A stretch of DNA of 34,323 nucleotides from Gamarada debralockiae (taxonomy: Eukaryota > Ascomycota > Leotiomycetes > Helotiales > Hyphodiscaceae): contig NXFV01001531.1 of assembly GCA_002803225.1 (NCBI GenBank), positions 1-34,323 on the forward strand. Direction: 5' to 3'. Position 1 is the first letter of the stretch; each line of letters begins with the position of its first letter. The notes beneath the pieces were generated by a model. It saw nothing but the letters and a program-made list of their open reading frames with translations, ran no database searches and was not told the DNA's origin. This document shows, piece after piece, positions 22,440 to 33,050 of the stretch. Made by a program: the position numbers and the translations under genes.

Positions 22440-23120
22440 CTAGGAGCCTCTTTCCCAGTATAGCACAGGAGTTTGTTCTAGAACTCCTTTGCCTTAAAGA
22501 TAAGAAGTTCACTAGTAGTTGAACTTAAATTAGGGCCCACTCAGCTAATGCCTCCTCCAACTCCTTATATTTAGCGTTGCTAACTCTCTTCAAAGACAGC
22601 TCGTAATTCGACAATCCAAATACGCGTATTTCAGACCTTTGATAATCAGATATTACAGAGGTAAAAAGGACTCGACTAAACTTCTCCTTAAACTATCGAA
22701 TTGCGTCTTTATGCTCTAGTTTCCTCAAGGATATATCAGCCAACTATTTGCGGAGTTTAGCGCGCTGTCTATTTGTCGCCGAAAAGAGGTTTCTCTTAAT
22801 ACCGGTATGAGTACTCGAGCGTCGAAGAAGAGAAGATATCAAACGATTCGCAATACTCGATCTCGCGGCAGTACGCTGTTTTGATGTAGGGAGAGGCATG
22901 AGGGGGTCCTTAGAATCGTACAATCTGCAGCTTCTACGGCTAAACACAATAATCTCGTTATATCGGAATACACGCCAAAAAAAAAAAAAAAAATTTATAT
23001 ATATATATATTTTTCACGATATCATTCTGCAAGATTTTCCGATATAAGCCTGCAAAATTTTAGAGGGCTAGCGATGCTATTCCGAAAAGGTAAGAATTCC
23101 GATATAACAGTTTAACAATA
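22440..23120 (-). mobile_element. Relic pogo/Tigger-like (Tc1-mariner) transposon, 5' part of transposase
   Basis: On the minus strand, an ATG at about 22905 (MPLPTSKQRTAAR) leads after in-frame stops to FKEKFSRVLFTSVISDYQ and then SLKRVSNAKYKELEEALAEW. The latter pair matches the layout of the two N-terminal helix-turn-helix (psq and CENP-B type) DNA-binding domains of fungal pogo-like transposases. The first in-frame stop is the TAG after NRQRAKLRK (about 22746), and others follow; the frame ends soon after ALAEW. Upstream, TTATATCGGA words at about 22938 and 23095-23107 (as its complement) may be remains of the terminal repeat. No DDE catalytic part was found, so the copy is truncated and dead. 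Confidence 0.6.
22978..23012. repeat. Poly(A) and (TA)n microsatellite
   Basis: A run of about 15 A is followed by ttta and an alternating TA tract of about eight units, inside the 5' part of the transposon relic. Confidence 0.9.
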
Positions 23121-23336
23121 ACTATAACTACGATATCCTGGTTGGTTTGGCGCTAAAAAAAACCACCCAGCCTACTGGCGAGGCCATTCGCAGATTACAG
23201 CCTTAGGCAACTGCCTAAGTGCTTTGCATAATTCCTTACAGATTGGGAAGGAAGCCCCGCAGTCAGCCTCGCTGAACATAATAGAATTTTTCAATCCGTC
23301 GTCCCATCAACAACAATGGAAGTTGGATAGCGCGAG
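23121..23336. promoter_or_regulatory. Upstream region of the ULD protein gene
   Basis: This is 216 bp between the transposon relic and the ULD gene ATG, so the promoter of that gene lies directly against element-derived sequence. No distinct motif was found. Confidence 0.4.
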
Positions 23337-25644
23337 ATGCCTATCATCGGCGGTATAGGCGACATTCTCGCATTGATCACATTCGTGAGAGAGGTAGCCG
23401 CAGCGTTGGATGGAAGCCGAGGTTCAAAAGCAGAGTATCAAGAGGTGCGGCGGGAATTGGAAGGCCTCGAAAAAGCATTGCTATGCCACCATCAATTATT
23501 GCAAGCTCGCTGTGATAACCCGGCCTTGAATGCGATATTCAAATCTACCCAAAGCACAGCTGAAGATTGTCAGATATGCATCGAGGCGTTTTCACAGCGG
23601 ACGGTGAAGTTCGACCGGAGTTTAGGGGTCGGCCAAGGTGGGAATATCTGCCGTGATGTGACAATGAAAGTCCGATGGCAGATGTCGAAGAAGGAAGAAG
23701 TTGCTCGTTTTCGGGCGGAGATTGCTCAGCATATATCTTCATTGAATATGCTGCTTGGAATTGCGAATATGTAAGTGTCCATTATACACTTGGACAATTG
23801 GCGCTGATAGCCTTATCAATCGCAGAAGCATGCAGCGAGATGACCAAAATAAGCTCGAATCAAAACTTGACGGGCTGGACGAGAAAATCGAAGAGAAGTC
23901 GAAGACACAAGAGAAACTAATGACAGAACTCCAAGACCGCGTTGATACGGGCATAAATAAGGGCGAGGATACCCTAGCGACAATTCAGGCAGACCTTAAG
24001 CTTGGGTGGCTGCGACAACTCGGGACAGAATTAAAAGGCATGGTGTCCCATATATTTACAATTAGTGGAACGACCCTTAGTGCTGTGCAAAGGATCGAGG
24101 AGCGACTTCCAAGCAAATCAGAAATGGCGTTGATTCGAACTTTCACTTTGGAAGACGCTCTTGGACGAGTCACCCGGGTCGATATGGTCTTTGTTAGCTC
24201 GTGGGATGCGTTTGATGCTATGCTTGAAGGTTGTTTTCGTGACTACCCTGGCCATAGGAAAGTCGCCAAGAAGGATTATATCTTTCATGATCAGAAGACA
24301 AACAGGGAAATCCAAAGGCGTATCCCATGGTCCGGAGCTTTTATACCTGGCCAATATGTCAACATGGGATTGATCTTCAGGAAACGCCTCCAAAAGTCCG
24401 CAGACCTTTTTTGTCCAGGCTGCAGCATGCAATTAGAAGAATATCAAGGCACATTAATATCTTGGTAAGTATAAAAGCACACTCATGCTTGCAAAACTAA
24501 GTTAGCGACCAGTAATTGTGGGATGTCACTCCAGAGACGCACGCAAGTAATAGATGTAGAAGCGGAGGATTTGAACATGTTCGATCTCCCCGATGCACCA
24601 TCGAGAATTACTGATCGACCTCCGGGATGGAATTCCCATTTCTCTCAGCACTCGGCGACTCAACGAGAAACCCTAATGTCTGACTCAAACGACAACTTCG
24701 AATATGAAGACATGTCTTGTTTCAAACGGATCATCATCGTCGAAGTTGAAATGAATATGGCAAAGCGGCGATGTTCTTACACCTATCGAGGCTCTTATGG
24801 GGAATCCGATGAGGATGAATATGAATATGTAGAGTATTTGGTAGATGGTGTGATCTACAGAGTGCCTGCTTGTCGGCGGAAGAAGCCAACTTTTAACTAT
24901 CGTGGGCATGGCACTGATCCTTACTACTATTCTCAGACCCAGTATGAGTATGAAAGAGACGATCTCGGAGGTTCGCCACAACGTACGCTAAGACGGCTTC
25001 GCCAGTCATCGTCGACACCAACACGACCACACACAGTGCTTCCTACGACACCAAAAAAACCGCCGCCCATTCCCAAGGCCACCGAGGCTGACGCAAGACG
25101 GCATCGTATTCCACCTGGATACTCTCTCAAGAACTGGGATCCTTCAGAGGAGCCCATCATGCTCTTAGGCAGTGTCTTTGATGCTAACAGCCTAGGCAAA
25201 TGGATTTACGACTGGACAGTCTACCACCACGGGCTGGCGACTCCTATGGCTGATATGGCGGGCGAGCTTTGGCTCCTCCTCATCCAGCTAGCAGGCAGAG
25301 TCAAGCGCGCTGAGGAATGCATGCCGCGCATTCGAAAGGAGGAGAACAGAGAGATGGTGGAGGATTTCATCGAGTCGGGGGAGCGGTTGACAGACAAGTT
25401 GAAGAGGTTACTGAAGGCTTGTGAGACGTCCATGTTGAAGGCGGGCAAGAAGCACAGCAAGGACGAGGAGCAGTTGGGCAAGAACGCAGGTACCGAGTTC
25501 GTCGACTCCATCTTTGGACGCTACAGGCAACTCGAAAACACGGAGAAATTCATGTCATCCATCCGACTCTGGAATCTACGATTTGACGCCAACTGCGAGG
25601 ATATACTCCGAAGACCTGGCCAGATGCCACGGGACGTGGAGTGA
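23337..25644 (+). CDS. ULD protein with fungal STAND-type N-terminal domain
   Basis: Exons 23337-23770, 23826-24464 and 24513-25644 give 734 aa with no damage. Residues 1 to about 140 are helical, starting MPIIGGIGDILALITFVREV, with EYQEVRRELEGLEKAL further in. This resembles the N-terminal domain found on many fungal STAND/NLR-like proteins. A charged coiled coil follows (about 148-200). Residues about 249-338 match the ubiquitin-like domain (ULD) of fungal proteins: TFTLEDALGR, SSWDAFDAMLEGCFRDYPGH, IPWSGAFIPGQYVNM. A Cys pair CPGC (341-344) and a second CNC (358-360) created by the last splice could bind zinc. The C-terminal half is acidic, then Pro-rich (PTTPKKPPPIPK), then helical to the end. 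I chose the acceptor at 24512 because a neighbouring AG would create a stop. Function is unknown; related proteins are often discussed with fungal non-self recognition, which is inference here. Confidence 0.8.
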
Positions 25645-26732
25645 CGTGGTTCCTTCTGCTAAAATTGACGCAATTAAAACGAATTTGGACAGCCGAGCTC
25701 CAAACCACAGCGCTCATGTCCTAGGTTGCTGTTTCACAATTCTTCGCAAACCTCATTCAATTATGCATCGGACGAAACAGTGACTGGATGAAGTACGATA
25801 GCGATTGGGGCCTAAAAACACACTGCCAAACCAAATGAAATAGTGTACAAAATGGCACATGCGGAAATCCAAACAGAGCTCCTTCGACCAGACTCTCTAC
25901 TCCTCTGTCGAGGAGACGAGGCACAGTCGCCACGGGCTCTACGAATGTCAAAACCATGGTACCTACAATTCAAATACTTTTATACGAAGTCGCTACCTTG
26001 TCGCGCCAATCATAGCTTCCTTTCCTAGCTCTCTAATCCCGTCAAAAATGCTTCGAGGAGGGAAATAGTGTTCTATTCTGCAGAGCTCGGCTTCTCTACC
26101 ACTCGTTTTCTTGCTGTCGGTCCGCACTCTCACCCGGTTGCCGGTACCTACTTGGCACCACCCTCATCCAGATGACCGTGAATTTGGTTTAGCTTAGTTA
26201 TTTCATGGTCGACTAGATGTGGGAAGTTTGGTTCGTCAAGCACACGCTTTCAGGATCTACGAACCAACCTTGTGGAGCGTTGACAGCTCTTTCCACAAGG
26301 CTGGTGTATTTCATCTAGGCGAGCTACGAAGTGTTGACTCAAAGGGACCTCACCGTGGAGCCGTAAGAATGCTACAGTCTTGCTTCAACTTAGGCTCCGA
26401 CACACGAGTCAATGTCGAAGCTACTTTCTCCACGCAAAAATTCAATGGCTTTTCTCTCTTTCTTCTCTCAATCCACTTTCCATTGAACCCGTCGGGGTGT
26501 GGCCAATAGAGTGGATCAATGGTTTTCATTGCATCTTGTTCTATCAAACTCATGTTATTACGCCTAAAGTGGAAGTACTACGATCAACATCAGACGATCT
26601 AGAAACTGTTGGGAGATATAGTTCTTGAATTCTCTTCTTATCTGAAGTAGTTTCTCAGCGCAATCTTCTTCTCACAGCAGCCTTCACTCATTTCTACCCC
26701 CTACCATAGCCCATCTTTAGCTCTCATCAGAA
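25645..26732. other. Spacer between ULD gene and WSC pseudogene
   Basis: There are 1088 bp without a recognised gene. The last 120 bases before 26733 look like a normal fungal leader (pyrimidine-rich, ctaccatagcccatc), so the WSC gene once had a working promoter. Short frames at 25843-26628 show no family features. Confidence 0.45.
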
Positions 26733-28166
26733 ATGTACAGTCTCAAATCTATCATCGCTGCTTCAGCAGCTCTAGCCTTCGTTTCTGGCGCTAACTCGCC
26801 AGTCACTGAGTAGGACCCAACTGAGAATTCTCTCGGATCATGCGTTGATTTCACTCCCTGTATGTACGCAGGGTTGCTATACCGATCCCCGCTCAAATCA
26901 TAGAGAGAGCCCCGCTATACAACTCTGATCTCGACTAAGATACTATCACCGTCGAGAAATGTGTTGAATTCTGTAAGGGTAAATGACTACCGATATGCTG
27001 GGGTTGAGTATGGCAATGAGTGCTGGTGCGGTGCCTCTGTCAACGGAGTCAAGGCAGCAAAGTCAAACTGTGCATTTACCTGCTCTGGGCAGACCAACGA
27101 AACCTGCGAAGTGAGTACTGCATCAGCATCTACCAAGATCCGACTTTCCGTGACGAAAAACTTGTATCCGCCACTGCCGACGACAAGAGTCTCGGCTGCT
27201 ACACCGGTGGCAGCGGCGCTCTCGCTCTTATTTACCCTCAAAGCCAACTCAGTGCGAGCAGCCTGACCACAGAGTCCTGATTGTCTGCTTGTAAACAGGA
27301 TGCTTTCAACTTTGCTGGTACTGGATATGCTGGTGAGTGGAGGAGTTCATTTTCCCTTTAATTTAGATGCTGACAGCCACTAGGTGAATGCTATTGCGGA
27401 GTTGTCCTTGCCAATGGAACTGTACCTCAGTACCTGCACCCAGCTCTGACTGCAATATGCCTTGCAGCGACAATGGTAGTGAGACGTGTGGAGGATCTAA
27501 CAGGCTCAACCTCTATGTTGCCTCCGATCTTGAGTCTACGGAGCCATGTGGCTCGTATGGCTCATTCTACAGCTGTTCATCGTCGTCAAGCGCAAGCTTC
27601 AGCCAGGGGTCCACTGTGGCATCCTCGTCCACTACAGCGTCATCTGTAGCAACCCCATCGAAGACGGCTTCATCTGTGACCATATCCCCACCTATGCTTC
27701 GATATCCTCCAAGTCTTCAGCCGCTGCATCATCTACCTCCGTCAGCTCGGCAAAGTCATCAAGCTCAAGCTCATCCACCATATTAAAAGCTACCACAACA
27801 TCGAGCGCTGTAATGGTCACTGGCGCCTGCAAATCCGACACCGGCGCAACTGGCTGCGAATGGACCATCGGCGGCTGGAGTTCCAAACCCCTCCCAAGCT
27901 TCAACAACATCGGAGGCTGCCAAGTTACCTACGCCAACTGTTATGTGCAGTGGACCACCTACTGGGCTCAAGCTGGCGTTGTCGCTGACATCCGGCTTGA
28001 CTGCCAGAAGTATCAAAACTGGTGCAACTAGCTTTAAGGATATTGTGACAGTACTTGTATCACTAATAACGCCCACTGTAACAACAATACCTTCAAGGGT
28101 AAATGCGGTGCGCATTGTATTGCTCAAGCGGGCTATGAGGAAGGGAGAAAGGGGTGTGATGTGTGA
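26733..28166 (+). pseudogene. WSC-domain secreted protein, disrupted
   Basis: The start encodes a signal peptide (MYSLKSIIAASAALAFVSG), and traces of two WSC carbohydrate-binding domains follow: EYGNECWCGASVNG with CAFTCSGQTNETC, then GCYTGGSGALALIYP, GECYCGVVLANGTV and CSDNGSETCGGSNRLNLY. A Ser/Thr-rich linker leads to a Cys-rich tail (GACKSDTGATGCEWTIGG, YCDSTC, NAHCNNN) ending at a TGA at 28164. Lesions: TAG at 26811 soon after the signal peptide; an extra base near KGN (about 26980); a shift at about 27112; TGA at 27278 where Cys is expected; further shifts near 27412 and 27685; TAG at 28029 and TAA at 28035. One intron is still perfect (27333-27383). WSC proteins are cell-wall or secreted glycan-binding proteins. 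Several lesions would also need correcting even if there were more introns than I see. Confidence 0.8.
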
Positions 28167-28637
28167 GAACTTTCTGCTTTCCACGTGATGGTACATGGTG
28201 TTTTTGGGCTTGCGGAATGGTGGAAAAGAAATTGCAATCAAAAATAGAATTGAGTAGAATTTGTCAGAACATGGAATTGAACTTCAACGACAAAAATACC
28301 GTGTTGAGACCCTCAATCACAGACAGCCTCGACGCTTCAGGGCCAACCGTACCCTAATCCGAAGCCCGATTTGAGCATCTTAATGGCTTTAATAAGAAGA
28401 TGAAGAATACAACCAGATGCATTATTTAATGAAGAGAAAAATAACGCCCCACATTGACATTTGGAACGATAAGGGCCCCTTTATTGGATCGTGTTTCTTT
28501 TCTGGAAGCTCATTCCCCACCAACTGTTGTTTCGCTTGCCACATGCCTGCCTGCCGAAAACGGCCAGTGACGCAGCCTGGAGAACCTTGTTCATTTTACC
28601 CAGCACCGAGCTTCAACTTTCTTCTCATAATATCAAC
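28167..28637. promoter_or_regulatory. Upstream region of the UsgS-like gene
   Basis: This is 471 bp carrying the tail of the WSC pseudogene locus and the promoter and leader of the next gene. An open frame begins at 28491 in the same register as the UsgS-like start but has no family resemblance before the ATG at 28638. Confidence 0.45.
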
Positions 28638-30048
28638 ATGGCACAATCCAGCAGATCTTCGCAGAGGCCACTTTTGACCCAAGAGGAACTCAAAAAGAAG
28701 CTTCAAGTCTCCAACTTCGATCCCAATGCAATTCTACGGGGCGCGCAGCTCACGGTAGTAGGAGGTCCGTCAATCCTTGATGGCTCAGCCGCTACTGCCG
28801 TACTTACTGACGACGCACAGCACTGCGAGCTTTGCAGAATCCTGCTCTTTTTACATCAGAGCATTACAAGCAAGCTGCTATAGCTGTTGCAATTGGCATT
28901 GCAATCCGCCTGGCTATCTCGATTCCGGTAGAATACTCTTCCCTAACCTGGTGTTGCAGAGCTGACAGACCGCGTAGATTCTTGGAATCAAGGTCTTGCT
29001 TTGGTTTCTGTCGTTCATATTCAACTTCGAGCATGCGACATGGGATGATACAATTGTCAATGGGCTGGATTTCATCCAAAATCATGTCCTCCAAGTTCCG
29101 TTCTTTCTCATGACTTTGATGAGATATGTTACCCCTACTCTAGACAACATGTACGCCATCTGTCTCTGATCTTGGGAGGAATTTGCTAATACTCTCAGGT
29201 TCATGGACTCCCTCGCATGGGTGGACAAGACATATTACGAGAAGCATGAAGGAGAGGATTCTTCGACCTTGAGAGAGGCCTATTACCCTAACCTCCGACA
29301 ATACTCGATCCGCGATGGCAGCACACATACGAAGAGCACTGCGGAGGCGATTACAATGTTTTTGATGCGGTTTGGGAAGAAAGCCGGATTATCTCTGGCA
29401 GTCTTTGCATTATCCTACGTTCCGGTGGTGGGAAGATTCGTGCTCCCAGCAGCCAGTTTCTACACATTCAAATCGGCCGCAGGATTGGGCCCTGCAGGTA
29501 TTGTGTTTGGAACAGGCATATTCCTGCCTAGGCGCTATCTTGTCATATTTTTGCAGAGCTATTTTGCCTCGAGAAGTTTGATGAGAGAATTGGTATGAGC
29601 CCTTCCGGTACTTCTTGACTCTGCTAATGGAAGCTTTTTGCAGCTCGAACCTTACTTCTCTCGCATATATTTCACAAAGGAGCAAAAGAAAAATTGGTTC
29701 CACGATCGGGAGGGTCTTCTGTTCGGCTTCGGCGTTGGGTTCTACATCTTCCTGCGAATTCCACTTTTGGGCGTCCTAATCTACGGAATCGCTGAGGCTT
29801 CGACGGCGTATCTCATCACGAAGATCACGGATCCTCCTCCACCGCCTGCTCAAAGTGAGGGGTTTGCGGCTAGTCAACAAGAGTGGAAGAACAAGCATGA
29901 GTTCCTTAATATGCAGCTCATGAATTTGGATGCTCATCGCACTTCGACATCAGACCCAGTTGTACAAAATCCCATCAATACCCAAGGAAGCTCGTCAGCG
30001 GTCCCTTCTGATCCACCACCACCATACACCGAAATGCGGTCTCGGTAG
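28638..30048 (+). CDS. usgS: UsgS-like multi-pass membrane protein
   Basis: Exons 28638-28764, 28821-28927, 28978-29150, 29199-29592 and 29644-30048 give 401 aa. The spliced product reads SNFDPNAILRGAQLTVVGALRALQNPALF, then hydrophobic spans AAIAVAIGIAIRLAISIPIL, KVLLWFLSFIFNF, LSLAVFALSYVPVVGRFVLP, GPAGIVFGTGIFLPRRYLVI and FGFGVGFYIFLRIPLLGVLIYG, ending in a Pro-rich cytosolic-type tail with PPPPYTEM. This matches the transmembrane protein called UsgS in Aspergillus, as I recall it; its biochemical function is not known. The PPPPY motif near the end could recruit WW-domain ubiquitin ligases, which is inference. The first donor, GTCCGT, is unusual, but it restores frame and the expected VVGA-LRALQNP join. 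All five exons are open and the gene looks functional. Confidence 0.85.
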
Positions 30049-30733
30049 GTCGAACGTTGACCACAACCGAGGTCAATGGCTGGTCTTCTGCGCGATGCAG
30101 GGACGTATGGAGAGAAACTCTCTCGGCTCATCCGGATTTGGAACAGTCCTTTCTCACCGAACATATATATGAGGCGAGCTCTTCGAATTACTTTAGAGAA
30201 TCCAGTGAGCAGATGAAAATAACAATGGCACAAGTACGTGGAGTCTTTGTAGACCCGGCTGGATCACACACGACCAACAGCACGCGAGCGTCCTAACGTC
30301 AGTGGAACGCAGGACGAAGGGGAGGGGAATTTATGTGACAGCTGTAAAAGCATTCCCTGTCTTCAAACAAATGCCGAGAGCCCGAAAATGCTCCGTTGGT
30401 AACAATAAATGAAATTCATAACCACAAACCCTGCATCCGTTAGATGTGGTTGGTAGCTTCCTGCATATCAAGTACGTCGTTGTTACTAAAGAGGGGCAGC
30501 GCGGGCGATAACAGTGGCCGAGTCCTTATCGCGACACAACATATTACCTTATTCGTTCCTTCTCAGAATACATTGCCGTTGTTGCATTGCGGGGTTGCTT
30601 CGATATTAAATCTTTTACGTCCTTCCTTTCTTCCTTTTCCTTGTGGTTCAATCTTAAATTCGCCGGAAAAGGTTTCAATCCTTCTTTCTACAGTCCAATT
30701 ACCCCCGCCAAGTACTTATTAACCCTCGCCAAC
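30049..30733. promoter_or_regulatory. Formamidase promoter region
   Basis: This is 685 bp between the UsgS-like stop and the formamidase ATG. The last 130 bases are a pyrimidine-rich leader (ttcctttcttccttttcc). GATA-type sites are listed separately. An in-frame open stretch from 30587 ends in the leader and is not coding. Confidence 0.5.
30507..30532. promoter_or_regulatory. Inverted pair of GATA (AreA/Nit2-type) sites
   Basis: CGATAA lies at 30507-30512 on the plus strand and its complement TTATCG at 30527-30532, separated by 14 bp and 202-227 bp upstream of the formamidase ATG. HGATAR is the core bound by the nitrogen regulator AreA/Nit2, and Aspergillus fmdS is known to be AreA-controlled. 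The use of these sites is inferred. Confidence 0.5.
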
Positions 30734-32594
30734 ATGGGTCTGATGGAGATCCGTAACATCTGTGAGGTATCACTCGACATTCCGGCCGAGAAACAACCAA
30801 AGTTACATAATCGATGGCATCCTGATATCCCATTTGCTGGTTCCATCAAGAATGGGGAAACAGTCAAGATTGAATGCGTCAGTCAGCCCAATATCTCGTG
30901 ATAGCAACACCCACTTACCTGTATCCTAGGTTGACTGGACTGGTGGACAAATTGGTAAGTCTGAGCAAGTATATGGGATGATTGATTTGCTGATGATGAT
31001 CAGGCAATAATGACAGTGCCGATGACATGAAAAATGTTGACCTCACTCGCATTCATTACTTGTCCGGACCATTCGAGGTTGAGACTGCTGAGCCTGGTGA
31101 CGTTTTGCTGGTGGAGATAATGGATGTTCAGCCTCATCAGAAACATCCCTGGGGTTTGTAAGTTTGATGGGTCTTGAAGCTTTGGACTCTGCTGACTTAA
31201 GACCAGTACTGGTTCGTGCAGTGATACGAAACAGTAGGTGTGGCTGAATTAACTGGTTGACCAGGTGTCTTCGACAAGAACAACGGTGGTGGCTTCTTAG
31301 ATGAGATCTACCCAACTGCGTAAGTTGTGCTATCTGAGATGCCTCGATCACTCTCCTCCCACTGTTACGGAAGCCATACTGATCATGTGACTACAGAGCC
31401 AAGGCAATTTGGGACTTCGAGGGAATCTACTGCTCCTCTCGTCACATTCCACATGTCAAATTCGCTGGTTTGATCCATCCGGGCATTTTGGGCTGTGCCC
31501 CTTCTGCAGAGGTTAGTTCTGGGAGATCACGCGATTTTGGAGAGCACGAACGCTAAGTGAGGTCCGCATAGGTTCTAGAAACATGGAACAAGCGTGAGGG
31601 AGAGCTCATCGCTGCAAACAAGTTGGACCGAATTGTGGCACAACCGCCTAATCCTCAAAATGTGCACGCTGGTAGTGCTGCTGAGGATATCAAGGAGAAG
31701 GTTGGCAAGGAGGGTGCTAGAACTATCCCGGGTATGTCCAGAGAGCAGACTGCTGGGATAAGCTCGAGTTTAATGATTTATTAGGGCGTCCCGAGCATGG
31801 CGGAAACTGCGACATCAAGAACCTCAGCCGCGGAAGCAAAGTCTTCCTTCCCGTTCATGTGAAGGGTGCCAAATTCTCCGTCGGAGATCTACACTTCTCT
31901 CAAGGTGATGGAGAAATCTCGTTCTGCGGCGCCATCGAAATGTCTGGTGTCGTCACTATCAACTTCAAGGTTATGAAAAATGGCATGGCAGACTTGGGCA
32001 TGAAATCACCTATCTACCTTCCCGGTCCTGTCGAGCCACACTACGGCCCTGGCCGTTACCTTACTTTTGAAGGATTCTCGGTTGATGAGCATGGAAAGCA
32101 GGTGGGTTGTCAACCAAACTTCTGGAGTCAAATCAGGCCTCAAGAACTGACCTTTCCTCCTAGCATTACATGGACGTGACAGTTGCTTACAGACAAACTA
32201 TCCTTCGTCAGTTCTCACTCCCAATCATCCCCAAAAATACTCATATAAATGACTTCCAGGTTGCATCGAGTACCTCCGGCGCTTCGGCTACTCAGACTAT
32301 CAAGTCTATCTCCTCCTATCTTGTGCTCCCGTGCAAGGCCACGTAGCTGGCATTGTCGATATTCCTAATGCTTGCACGACTCTCGGCCTCCCAATGGATA
32401 TCTTCGACTTCGACATCTCTCCCACAGGACCAGCTAAGAAGCTTGACATGGGTAGCTGCGCTTATGAGACTGGTGTTAAAGAAGGCAAGATCACGAGCGG
32501 AGGTTCAAACAGCGAGCATAGCTGGGGTGGTGGTCTTACTTTCAAGGAGAAGACCGTTGTTGACAATGTGAAGGAGAAGGTTTTGGGTTCTTGA
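30734..32594 (+). CDS. fmdS: Formamidase (acetamidase/formamidase family)
   Basis: Ten exons: 30734-30877, 30930-30954, 31004-31157, 31207-31211, 31265-31319, 31397-31511, 31572-31731, 31785-32101, 32164-32206 and 32260-32594, giving 450 aa (Aspergillus FmdS is about 411). The enzyme hydrolyses formamide to formate and ammonia, letting the fungus use it as a nitrogen source. Family signatures are RWHPDIPFAGSIKNGE, CVDWTGGQIGNNDSADD, YLSGPFEVETAEPGD, HPWGFTGVFDKNNGGGFL, HPGILGCAPS, RPEHGGNCDIKNL, HFSQGDGEISFCGAIEM and DIPNACTTLGLP. The fourth exon is only 5 nt (TACTG); without it the frame hits a TGA within 14 codons. Introns are 49-77 bp. The protein continues about 40 residues beyond the last conserved motif, with a Gly/Ser-rich tail. 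GATA sites upstream fit nitrogen control. Confidence 0.93.
31207..31211 (+). other. Five-nucleotide micro-exon of the formamidase gene
   Basis: TACTG is preceded by GCTGACTTAAGACCAG (branch plus acceptor) and followed by a GTTCGT donor. It completes Phe, adds Thr and starts Gly of WGFTGVFD. The flanking introns are 49 and 53 bp. Confidence 0.85.
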
Positions 32595-33050
32595 AGGGTG
32601 GGTTAAGTGAATGAACTTCGTGGAAGCGAGTACACGTTCAGCTGGTGTTGCGATACACAAGTGGTATTTTCTACGAACATTTGCTCAATTCAATTATCGT
32701 TAATGCAAGCAACTGGACTTAAATGATTATTAGCTAAAAATACGAAGTTTGTGTTTCCAAGAAAATTGATATGAATATGGTCCTAAACTTTATTCGTGGA
32801 AACGGATTATTTTATAATCGCCTTCACAATACCTTGTGGCACAGATCCCGCAAATGCATAGTGTAGACCACCTACAAGACTTGACTACCATGACTTAGCA
32901 ACACACCCATTGGGACACTAGGAGCTACAAACGATGCACGTTGACAAAAAAACAGTTCAAGCTGGCATCCCACACGGGTATCATCAGTTTCGTTTCCTTT
33001 GTGGATAGCAGACAAGGCTCTCCTGCTCCATAAACAGAAAGCCAAAATGC
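32595..33050. other. 3' flank of formamidase
   Basis: This is 456 bp of AT-leaning sequence (attattagctaaaaatacg, ttattttataatcg). It presumably contains the formamidase 3' end. No gene was recognised. Confidence 0.45.

Noticed and set aside
26961..27786. Separate small secreted-protein genes in the WSC region
   Set aside because: The frames are fragments of one WSC protein in consecutive registers, each starting at an internal Met, so they are better read as one broken gene.
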